This document shows, one piece after another, positions 1 through 6,399 of a stretch of 6,971 nt of DNA. The first letter of the stretch is position 1. Every line of letters starts with the position of its first letter. The stretch covers positions 1-6,971 of the forward strand of contig CALFYL010000084.1 of assembly GCA_937952135.1 (NCBI GenBank). The letters run 5' to 3'. The DNA is from an uncultured Planctomycetia bacterium. Lineage in GTDB: Bacteria; Planctomycetota; UBA1135; GCA-002686595. The position numbers and the translations under genes are program-made. The notes under the pieces are model-generated. The model was not told where the DNA came from. It searched no databases and saw only the letters and a list, made by a program, of their open reading frames with translations.

Positions 1-178
1 GCGCGGTCAGGTCGTTGGCGATGGTGTAGCCGCCCACGTGCGACATCGCGTCGGCCTCGGCGATCGCGTGGCCCGCGCGTCCGATCACGACTGCGAGCTC
101 GACCTCGTGGTCGAAGCGCGCCTCGTACCACGCCGGCACGCGCACTGTTTCTCCGTCGGCGCCGCGTTTGGTCCCGAG
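1..178 (-). pseudogene. 5'-truncated FAH-superfamily hydrolase copy, runs off left edge
   Basis: Read on the minus strand, this segment encodes the metal-binding part of a fumarylacetoacetate-hydrolase family protein. The H-E-V-E-L motif is present, with its two glutamate codons at 104-106 and 98-100, and the N-D-L-T-A-R motif lies at the left edge (Asp codon 11-13). It matches the second FAH gene at 6768-6929 over about 162 bases with 8 mismatches, 6 of them at third codon positions; the others change Ala to Ser and Pro to Ala. Homology fades at about 163-178, and an in-frame TGA lies at 179-181, so the N-terminal part is missing. The visible frame is open and the rest of the gene lies beyond position 1. 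I read it as a gene remnant. A shortened protein starting at an internal GTG cannot be excluded, although it would lack the N-terminal region. Confidence 0.8.
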
Positions 179-181
179 TCA

Positions 182-392
182 GCGCGAGCTCTTTCCTCCA
201 GTTGTTGGCTTGGCGAGGACCGCGAGGAGTTGCAGCCAGCCGCGGCGGGGCCTCGGCGGCGGGGTCGGCGATTCCTCCTGCCGGCTGAATCTGGGAGCCA
301 GGAGACTCTGCGAAACCAGAGGGACTGCGAAGCGCGCGTTGTCGAGGCGCTTGACGATCACGGCGAAACGACTGTTGTCTACCCCGCTCGGC
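182..392. other. Unassigned spacer between the FAH remnant and the TIR stub
   Basis: No recognisable gene lies here. A minus-strand frame is open from an ATG at 398-400 to the TGA at 179-181 (73 codons; a TTG start at 412 would make 77). Its first ~27 codons use G or C at most third positions as real genes here do, but the second half becomes Pro/Arg-rich with mixed third positions and looks non-coding. No Shine-Dalgarno sequence precedes either start. This frame is the one used by the FAH remnant beyond the TGA. The stretch may be debris of a third gene brought in when the TIR stub and the FAH remnant were joined. I do not recognise the peptide. Confidence 0.35.
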
Positions 393-515
393 TTGTCGTT
401 CATAGAGTTCAACGTGGTCGTTGCGCTAGAGGTTGCGCAGGAATGGCATTAGCTCTGCGTCGAGGAACGCATTGTGGTTGCGCGCATACGACACGAAGAC
501 CAGCTTCTCGCTCAT
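393..515 (-). pseudogene. N-terminal stub of a third TIR-STAND gene (unit 3)
   Basis: The start ATG at 513-515 overlaps the TGA of the preceding gene (512-514) as ATGA, the same junction used elsewhere in the array. The 29 codons that follow match the start of unit 2 at 26 of 29 residues (differences at 13, 14 and 15) and about 91% in DNA. Codon 30 is TAG at 426-428, one base from the TCG serine of unit 2. Ungapped similarity continues past the stop, with N32, E36, L37 and Q41 matching, until about position 393, where it ends. The gene was therefore once a full paralogue that acquired a nonsense codon and lost everything after about residue 41. Only TIR strand A and the first helix could be made, so no activity is expected. 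Its Shine-Dalgarno position is also degraded. Confidence 0.85.
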
Positions 516-3277
516 TGCGCGGTGTTCAGTTCGGCATCGAGCGAGTTCAGCTCGGGGACTCTGCGGCCGTAGCTCATCTTGTTGATCAGCTTGCGGGCGT
601 GTTCGAGGGCGGTCCGAGCGGACTCACGATTGTCGGCGGCAAGGTGGCAGCGAGTCTGCTCGAGGGCGAGGTCGGCCTCGAACAGGCGCAGGCCGTGGCG
701 GCGGACGAGGGTCGCGACGGCGCCGAGGTCCTTCCAAGCGGAGGGGAGGTCGTCGCGCATGCGGTGGAATGCAGCGCGGGCGAGGAGGCCGCGAGGGATT
801 TCATCAGTGTTCCCCGAGGCGCGCAGGCCGTCCACTGCAGCTCGGAGGTGTGGCTCAGCGGCGTCGAGCTCCGGCGGTGTGGTGGCCAGATGGGCACGGC
901 CGAGGCTGAGGTGGTCGAGGGCGATGCTCAGGAGAGACAAACTCGCCGCCGTTTCCCATTCCAGCGTTTGAGCCGCACGTCGCAGGACCTCACGGGCTTC
1001 GCCCGCGGCGAGGAGGAGGTCGCAGTACTGGAAGCCCCGCACGGAGTAGAGCAGCGAGTAGGCGGGCTGCCACTCGACCTGCATGCGCTCGGCTTCGGAG
1101 AAGAGGGCTCGCGCCTCGGCGATCCGGCCGAATTGGTGCAGAGCGTCGGCGTGAGTGGTGCGCCTGCTTATTCGCTGAAACCCATCGCCGCTGAGGTCTG
1201 CGTGGGCGACCGACTCGCGGGCTCGCGCTTCGGCCGGCGCGAACTCGCCGAGTGCGAGGTGCAGTTCGCTGAGGTTGCCGGCGTGTATCGAAGCGTGCTC
1301 CCAGTTCTCGGCCACGACGGCAAGTCGGAGTGCTTCCTCCATCGGCCCTAGCGCCTCCCGCAGGCGACCCAAGCCGCGCAGGAGGAACCCTGCGTTACCG
1401 ATGACCCAGCTCTGATCCCCGCTATTGAGCCCGGACTGCGGACCGTGCCAGCGCTGCGCGAAGAAGTGCGAGAGGCAGGAGAGGTCCGCGGCGAACGCTC
1501 CGAGCTTTGCCCATAGGTAGAACTCCTTCCTGCGCGTGATGCGACCACGGTAGACCTCAATACACGCCTCCTGATACAGCCCCGCCGCACAGCCGTGGAC
1601 CACTGCGGCGAAGAGGGGCTGCATGCCCGGCAGGTCATCGGGCTGGAACTTGGTGGTGTCCTTGAAGTGGTGGTAGAGACGGAGGTGGCCTTCCTGCCAG
1701 CTCTTGGGGTGGAGCGCCTTCAGGCGCGCGCCGAAGTGCTCGCGCACGATGGGGTGGGTGTCGAGGGTGTCGTCGTGAGTGCTCTGCTTGGCGAGCAGCT
1801 TCACGCTGCGAAGACGCTCGAGCACGGCGTCGAGCTGCGCCTCGCGGAGCTTCCGGTTGAGGCCGGGGAGCGGTTCGCCGTCGATCACTGCCTGAATCGC
1901 GCTTCGATCCGCCGGGCGGTCGAAGAGGCCGACGATCTGGAGCAGTTCGAGCTCCGCGCTATCGCCGAGGCGCTGCGCCCACGCGTCGAGTACGCGGCGC
2001 GGGTGGCCGCCTTGCTCCACCGGATGCGCGAGATTCGGCAGCGTCTTCGCACCCGACACATGCGGCGCCACGCTGCTGTCCTTGAGCAAGTTGCCGAGCA
2101 GCGAGACCGCGAGCGCGTGGCCGCCGACGTCGTCTACTGCCGCTTCGAGTTCCTTGTCGTCGCCTCGCACCCGAGCGACGCGCAGCAGCGCGCGGCCGGC
2201 GAGGCGGGAGACTTGATCGAGGTCGCGATGTAGCACCGCCGGCTCTGTCACGTCCGCGAGGTCGACGAGCCGCTCGCGCGTCGTGACCACGCACAGGCCC
2301 GGATGTCCCTTGGCCAGCTCCTCGAGCAACGTGCGCAGGCCGGGGTCGCGAATACTGCCGCGGTCGACGCCGTCCTCGCCTGACTGGAGCGGCTCGACCC
2401 CGTCGAGGAGCAGCAGCGTGCGCTGCTGGCGGATCTTCTCGGCGAGCAATTCCGCGCGATCCCAGATCGACTTTCCCTCCCACTCCGTCGCCCCGAACCA
2501 CTTCAACGCTTCGTTGAGGAAGGTCTCGGCATCGGTCATCCGCCCGGTGCCCTGGCTGTAGAACGACCACGCGTACGCGCGCTCGGCGCCGCGCCAGCCG
2601 TCCTCGGCCAGAATCTCCGTCCACACGCGCGCCAGCGTCGACTTGCCGACGCCGCCGCCAGCCGTGAAGGCGACGATGTTGGTCTGGCCGCCGTTCCACG
2701 CCTCGTCGAGCAGCCTGATCTCGTCGCGTCGCCCGAAGAGCAGCGACCCCGTCTGCGGCATGCGGTGCAGATCGTGCGTGGCGGTCGGACGGTCAAGGCG
2801 CGACGCGCGCTCGTGCGGCGTCGCGGGAGCCTCGACCGCATCGCGTACGTCCTTGGCGAACTTGCTGAGCAACCGCTTGCGCGTGGGCGCGTCGTGTTCG
2901 CTGATGGCTTTGTCGGCGCCGGGCCACATCTGGAGGCGCGAGAGCCAGCGCTCGTTCTCGACGAAGCACGGCTCGGCGAAGAGCGGCAGCACTTTCAGCT
3001 CGCCGCGGCGTGCGCGCTGAAGCAGGACAGGAATCTCCTCGTGTAGGCAGAAGCCCGATCCGAGGAACTCGGGCGTGACGACCAGGATCGCGACCTTCGC
3101 GCGGTCGAGGCGATCCGCGATCTCGGCGTACCAGTTGTCACCGACGCCGATGAGCTGGTCGGTCCACAGCTCGATCTGCTCGTTGAGCGAGAGGTTGCGC
3201 AGGAACGGCATGAGCTCGGCGTCGAGAAACGCCTTGTCCTTGCGCGCGTACGACACGAAGACCAGCTTCTCGCTCAT
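512..3277 (-). CDS. TIR-STAND(NB-ARC-like)-TPR protein, unit 2
   Basis: A 921-residue predicted cytoplasmic NLR-like protein with no signal peptide or membrane segment. TIR domain, about 1-150: strand A VFVSYARKDKAF, BB-loop region IGVGDNWY (43-50), and S-G-F-C-L-H-E-E with E80 in the place of the NAD-hydrolase glutamate. STAND ATPase, about 165-520: P-loop AGGGVGKST (206-214), Walker B LLLLDGVEPLQ, sensor VVTTRERL, a GxPLA-like HALAVSLLG, and an MHD-like THPIVREHF (507-515) after a probable winged helix. The rest, about 550-921, is TPR-like helical repeat. In known families such proteins oligomerise on sensing a phage product, and the TIR then depletes NAD+; that role is inferred here. The start is fixed by homology, by GAAGG seven bases upstream, and by the ATGA overlap with unit 1. 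No frameshift or internal stop is present. The substrate and the trigger are unknown. Confidence 0.92.
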   Translation of the reverse strand: MSEKLVFVSYARKDKAFLDAELMPFLRNLSLNEQIELWTDQLIGVGDNWYAEIADRLDRAKVAILVVTPEFLGSGFCLHEEIPVLLQRARRGELKVLPLFAEPCFVENERWLSRLQMWPGADKAISEHDAPTRKRLLSKFAKDVRDAVEAPATPHERASRLDRPTATHDLHRMPQTGSLLFGRRDEIRLLDEAWNGGQTNIVAFTAGGGVGKSTLARVWTEILAEDGWRGAERAYAWSFYSQGTGRMTDAETFLNEALKWFGATEWEGKSIWDRAELLAEKIRQQRTLLLLDGVEPLQSGEDGVDRGSIRDPGLRTLLEELAKGHPGLCVVTTRERLVDLADVTEPAVLHRDLDQVSRLAGRALLRVARVRGDDKELEAAVDDVGGHALAVSLLGNLLKDSSVAPHVSGAKTLPNLAHPVEQGGHPRRVLDAWAQRLGDSAELELLQIVGLFDRPADRSAIQAVIDGEPLPGLNRKLREAQLDAVLERLRSVKLLAKQSTHDDTLDTHPIVREHFGARLKALHPKSWQEGHLRLYHHFKDTTKFQPDDLPGMQPLFAAVVHGCAAGLYQEACIEVYRGRITRRKEFYLWAKLGAFAADLSCLSHFFAQRWHGPQSGLNSGDQSWVIGNAGFLLRGLGRLREALGPMEEALRLAVVAENWEHASIHAGNLSELHLALGEFAPAEARARESVAHADLSGDGFQRISRRTTHADALHQFGRIAEARALFSEAERMQVEWQPAYSLLYSVRGFQYCDLLLAAGEAREVLRRAAQTLEWETAASLSLLSIALDHLSLGRAHLATTPPELDAAEPHLRAAVDGLRASGNTDEIPRGLLARAAFHRMRDDLPSAWKDLGAVATLVRRHGLRLFEADLALEQTRCHLAADNRESARTALEHARKLINKMSYGRRVPELNSLDAELNTAQ

Positions 3278-6036
3278 GTCGTGGCCTTCAGTTCGGCGTC
3301 GAGCGCGTTCAGCTCGGGGAGTCTGCGGCCGTAGCTCATCTCGGTGATCAGCTTGCGGGCGCGTTCAAGGGTGGTCCGAGCGGACTCACGCTTGTTGGCG
3401 GCGACGTGGCAGCGGGTCTGTTCGAGGGCGAGGTCGGCCTCGAACAGGCGCAGGCCGTGCCGGCGGACGAGTGTCGCGACGGCGTCGAGGTCCTTCCACG
3501 CGGAGGGGAGGTCGTCGCGCAGGCGATGGAAGGCAGCGCGGGCGAGGAGGCCGCGGGGAATGTGGTGTGAGCTGCCCGAAGCGCGTAGGCCATCCACCGC
3601 CGCCCGAAGGTGCGGCTCCGCGGCGCCGAGATTCGGAGGGGTTGTGGCCAGGTGGGCGCTGCCGAGGCTGAGATGGTCGAGGGCGATGAAGAGGAGCCAT
3701 CTCTGTGCGGTCATCCACTCCAGCGTGCGCTTCGCCCGTCGCAGGACCTCGGCGGCTTCCCCAGCGGCGAGCAGGAGGTCGCAGTACTGGTAGCACGGGA
3801 GTGAGTAGAGCAGCGGGTACTCGGGCTGCCGCTGGACCTGCATGTGTTCGGCCTCCACGAAGAGCGCCCGCGCCTCGGCGATCCGGCCAAGCTGGTGCAG
3901 CGCGTCGGCGTGGGCGGTGCGCTCGCCCATTCGTTGAAACGCGTCGCCGCTGGCGTCCGCGTAGGCGACGGCCTCGCGGGCTCGCGCCTCAGCCGGCGCG
4001 AACTCGCCGAGTGCTAGCAGCAGTTGGCTGAGGTTGCCGGCGCCTACCGAAGCGTTCTGCCAGTCCTGGGCCGCGACATCGAGTCGGAGTCCTTCCGCTA
4101 TCGGCCCGACCGCCTCCCGCAGGCGACCCAGGGCGCGCAGGCGATACCCTGCTTGTCCGATGACCCAGCTCTGAGCCGCGCTGCTTAGCTCGGACTGGGG
4201 ACGTTGCCAGCGCTCCGCGAAGAAGTGCGAGAGGCACGAGAGATCCGCGGCAAAGGCTCCGAGCATCTTCGTTAGGTAGAACTCCGACCCGCGCGTGATG
4301 CGACCGCGGTAGACCTCGACACACGCCTCCTGATACATCCCCGCCGCACAGCCGTGGACCACCGCGGCGAAGAGCGGCTGCATGCCCGGCAGGTCGTCGG
4401 GCCGATACTCCGCGGTGTCCTTGAAGTGCTGGTAGAGACGGCGGTGGCCTTCCTGCCAGCTCTTGGGATGCAGCGCCTTCAGCCGCGCGCCGAAGTGCTC
4501 GCGCACGATGGGGTGGGTGTCGAGCGTGTCGTCGTGGGTGCTTTGCTTTGCGAGCAACTTCACACCGCGGAGGCGCCCGAGCACGGCGTCGAGCTTCGCC
4601 TTGCGAAGCTGACGGTTGAGGCCGGGAAGCGGCTCGCCGTCGATCACCGCCTGGACCGCGCGCAGATCCGCTGGGCGGTCGAAGAGGCCGACGATGTAGA
4701 GCAGTTCGAGCTCCGCGCCATCGCCGAGGCGCTGCGCCCACGCGTCGAGCACACGGCGCGGGTGGCCGCCTTGCTCCACCGGATGCGCGAGATTCGACAG
4801 CGTCTTCGCACCCGAGACGTGCGGTGCCACGTTGCTGTCGCTGAGCAAGTTGCCGAGCAGCGAGACCGCCAGCGCGTGGCTGCCCACGTCCTCCACCGCT
4901 GCCTCGAGTTCCTTGTCGTCACCGCGCACCCGCGCGACGCGCAGCAGCGCGCGGCCGGCGAGGCGGGAGACTTGGTCGAGATCCCGATGCAGCACCGCCG
5001 GCTCGTTCACCTCCGCAAGATCCACTAGCCGTTCGCGCGTCGTCACCACGCACAGGCCCGGATGTCCCTTGGCCAACTCCTCGAGCAACGTGCGCAGGCC
5101 GGGATCGCGAAGGCTGCCGCGGTCCACGCCGTCCTCGCCTGACTGGAGCGGCTCGACTCCGTCGAGGATCAGCAGCGTGCGGTACTGGCGGATCTTCGCA
5201 GCGAGCATCTCGGCGCGATCCCAGATCGACTTGCCCTCCCACTCCGTCGCCCCGAACCACTTCAACGCCTCGTTGAGGAAGGTCTCGGCATCGGTCATCC
5301 GCCCGGTGCCCTGGCTGTAGAACGACCACGCGTACGCGCGCTCGGCGCCCCGCCAGCCGTCCTCGGCCAGCATCTCCGTCCACACGCGTGCCAACGTCGA
5401 CTTGCCGACGCCGCCGCTCGCCGTGAGGGCGACGATGTTGGTCTGGGCGCCGTTCCACGCCTCGTCGAGCAGCCTGATCTCGTCGCGCCGCCCGAACAGC
5501 AGCGACCCCGTCTGCGGCATGCGGTGCAGATCGTGCGTGGCGTGCGGCGCGTCGAGGCTCACTCCGCCAGTTCGGGGCGTGGTGGGCGTCTCAACGCCGT
5601 TGAGCACGAGCTCGGCGAACTCGGTAAGCACGGCCTGGCGTTTCGCCTTGCTGTGCAGGTTGAGCGCCTTTGCATCTCGGGGCCACATCTGGCTTCTCGC
5701 GAGCCATCGCTCGTTCTTCCAGTTGCAGGGCTGCGCAAGGAGCGGGAGCAGATGCAACTCGCCGCGGCGTGCTCGCTGCAGGAGCACCGGCACTTCTTCA
5801 TGGAGGCAGAAGCGGGAGGCGAGAAAGTTCTGGGTGACCAGGAGGATCGCGATGCTCGCCTTGTCGAGTTGATCGGCGATCTGCGCGTACCAGTCCTCGC
5901 CGACGCCGATCATTCGGTCGTCCCAGAGTTTGATCTGCTCGCCGAGCTCCAATTGCTCGAGGAACGGAACGACCTCCTTGTCGAGGAACGCCTTGTCCTC
6001 GTGGGCGTAGGAGACAAAGACCAGCTTTTTGCTCAT
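3274..6036 (-). CDS. TIR-STAND(NB-ARC-like)-TPR protein, unit 1
   Basis: A 920-residue paralogue of the downstream gene with the same domain order. TIR, about 1-150: VFVSYAHEDKAF, BB-loop region IGVGEDWY (43-50), S-R-F-C-L-H-E-E with E80 as candidate catalytic residue. ATPase, about 165-520: P-loop ASGGVGKST (206-214), Walker B LLILDGVEPLQ (288-298), sensor VVTTRERL (330-337), HALAVSLLG (387-395), THPIVREHF (507-515). TPR-like helical pairs run from about 555 to the end, clearest at about 623-655, 660-695 and 704-733. Compared with unit 2 it differs in about 57 of the first 150 residues but only about 34 of 415 in the ATPase core. It is the first intact gene of the array, translated through a GAGAG site and an ATGA overlap with the unit 0 tail. 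The two proteins may co-assemble through their near-identical ATPase cores; this is inference. An NAD-depleting abortive-infection role is likely but unproven. Confidence 0.92.
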   Translation of the reverse strand: MSKKLVFVSYAHEDKAFLDKEVVPFLEQLELGEQIKLWDDRMIGVGEDWYAQIADQLDKASIAILLVTQNFLASRFCLHEEVPVLLQRARRGELHLLPLLAQPCNWKNERWLARSQMWPRDAKALNLHSKAKRQAVLTEFAELVLNGVETPTTPRTGGVSLDAPHATHDLHRMPQTGSLLFGRRDEIRLLDEAWNGAQTNIVALTASGGVGKSTLARVWTEMLAEDGWRGAERAYAWSFYSQGTGRMTDAETFLNEALKWFGATEWEGKSIWDRAEMLAAKIRQYRTLLILDGVEPLQSGEDGVDRGSLRDPGLRTLLEELAKGHPGLCVVTTRERLVDLAEVNEPAVLHRDLDQVSRLAGRALLRVARVRGDDKELEAAVEDVGSHALAVSLLGNLLSDSNVAPHVSGAKTLSNLAHPVEQGGHPRRVLDAWAQRLGDGAELELLYIVGLFDRPADLRAVQAVIDGEPLPGLNRQLRKAKLDAVLGRLRGVKLLAKQSTHDDTLDTHPIVREHFGARLKALHPKSWQEGHRRLYQHFKDTAEYRPDDLPGMQPLFAAVVHGCAAGMYQEACVEVYRGRITRGSEFYLTKMLGAFAADLSCLSHFFAERWQRPQSELSSAAQSWVIGQAGYRLRALGRLREAVGPIAEGLRLDVAAQDWQNASVGAGNLSQLLLALGEFAPAEARAREAVAYADASGDAFQRMGERTAHADALHQLGRIAEARALFVEAEHMQVQRQPEYPLLYSLPCYQYCDLLLAAGEAAEVLRRAKRTLEWMTAQRWLLFIALDHLSLGSAHLATTPPNLGAAEPHLRAAVDGLRASGSSHHIPRGLLARAAFHRLRDDLPSAWKDLDAVATLVRRHGLRLFEADLALEQTRCHVAANKRESARTTLERARKLITEMSYGRRLPELNALDAELKATT
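3285..3289 (-). promoter_or_regulatory. Shine-Dalgarno of unit 2, inside the unit 1 coding end
   Basis: GAAGG on the minus strand lies seven bases before the unit 2 ATG, within the last codons of unit 1. With the ATGA overlap it points to coupled translation, and it supports the start at 3277. Confidence 0.7.
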
Positions 6037-6134
6037 GTCGCGGCTCTCAGCTCCGCAGCGAGCTTGTTCAGTTCGGGAGTTCTGTCGCCGTCGGCCATTT
6101 CACTGTTCCGCGCGCGAGCGAGTTCGACGGACGT
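6033..6134 (-). pseudogene. C-terminal tail remnant of an upstream TIR-STAND gene (unit 0)
   Basis: The frame ending in TGA at 6033-6035, which overlaps the unit 1 ATG (6034-6036) as ATGA, encodes the last ~34 residues of a TPR-type C-terminus. From the ATG at 6096-6098 its 21 codons (M-A-D-G-D-R-T-P-E-L-N, then L, A-E-L and a final A-A-T) match the end of unit 1 at 13 of 21 positions. Upstream, an A-R-A-R stretch aligns with the E-R-A-R of unit 1, with a two-residue gap. Above about 6134 no similarity is seen, and the frame closes at a TGA at 6174-6176. This is the scar of a lost more divergent paralogue. The 21-codon piece from ATG 6098 could still be translated as a leader that delivers ribosomes to unit 1; only a weak GGA lies upstream of it. 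Confidence 0.75.
6044..6048 (-). promoter_or_regulatory. Shine-Dalgarno-like site of unit 1, inside the unit 0 tail
   Basis: GAGAG on the minus strand lies seven bases before the unit 1 ATG, the same spacing as the GAAGG of unit 2. It sits inside the remnant C-terminal codons of unit 0, which may explain why that tail has been kept. The matching place before the unit 3 stub (523-527) reads GAACA, a poor ribosome site. Confidence 0.55.
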
Positions 6135-6399
6135 TGGAGCGTGAGAATAAGCGGGGCGAGCACGCGCGACTACTCAGCGAGCTAGAGCGAGCCCCTCAAT
6201 CACTAGATGGGCTTCAGCGCGCCGGAGAGAAGGAAGCTAGCGAAGCGGGATGGCCTCAGCATCGCTTCGATCGCGATCACCGGCATCGGCCCGGGCGATC
6301 GCTTCAGCGAGTGCTGAGAACTCGACGAACGCAGCTCGATGACCAGCCTCGCGGCGTTCCGCGGGCGATTCGCGTCGGCCTCGGCCGCGCCGCCGCGCC
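6135..6399. other. Intergenic stretch between FAH gene and TIR array
   Basis: No gene is supported here. Frames open on either strand are shadows of neighbours. Any promoter serving the TIR array on the minus strand should lie here. The only -10-like match seen is TATTCT (minus strand, 6146-6151), without a convincing -35 at normal spacing, so no promoter is called. The stretch holds a GC-rich inverted repeat (listed separately). No T-run typical of an intrinsic terminator follows the FAH stop. Confidence 0.5.
6269..6300. repeat. Interrupted inverted repeat in the FAH-TIR intergenic region
   Basis: GATCGC at 6269-6274 pairs with GCGATC at 6295-6300, and inside them CCGG at 6280-6283 pairs with CCGG at 6291-6294. 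The first arm is also part of a perfect 10-base palindrome, GATCGCGATC (6269-6278). The arms are short and interrupted, so this may be chance in GC-rich DNA. A regulator-binding site or weak hairpin is possible. Confidence 0.25.

Noticed and set aside
179..412. Possible IS66 TnpB-like fragment, from a K-R-L-D-N-A-R-F pattern on the minus strand
   Set aside because: The similarity is limited to a few residues, the usual sequence after this motif is absent, and no terminal inverted repeats or other transposase genes are visible.
38..1351. Long plus-strand open frame (437 codons) and others at 1595-2233 and 4354-5028
   Set aside because: They lie antisense to the well-supported TIR-STAND genes. 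Long shadow frames are expected opposite GC-rich coding DNA, and their peptides have no recognisable domain.
6269..6302. Intrinsic terminator for the FAH gene, or a HIP1-type GCGATCGC site at 6295-6302
   Set aside because: The arms are short with a broken stem and no T-run follows on the minus strand. A single GCGATCGC in GC-rich DNA is not evidence of the cyanobacterial repeat.
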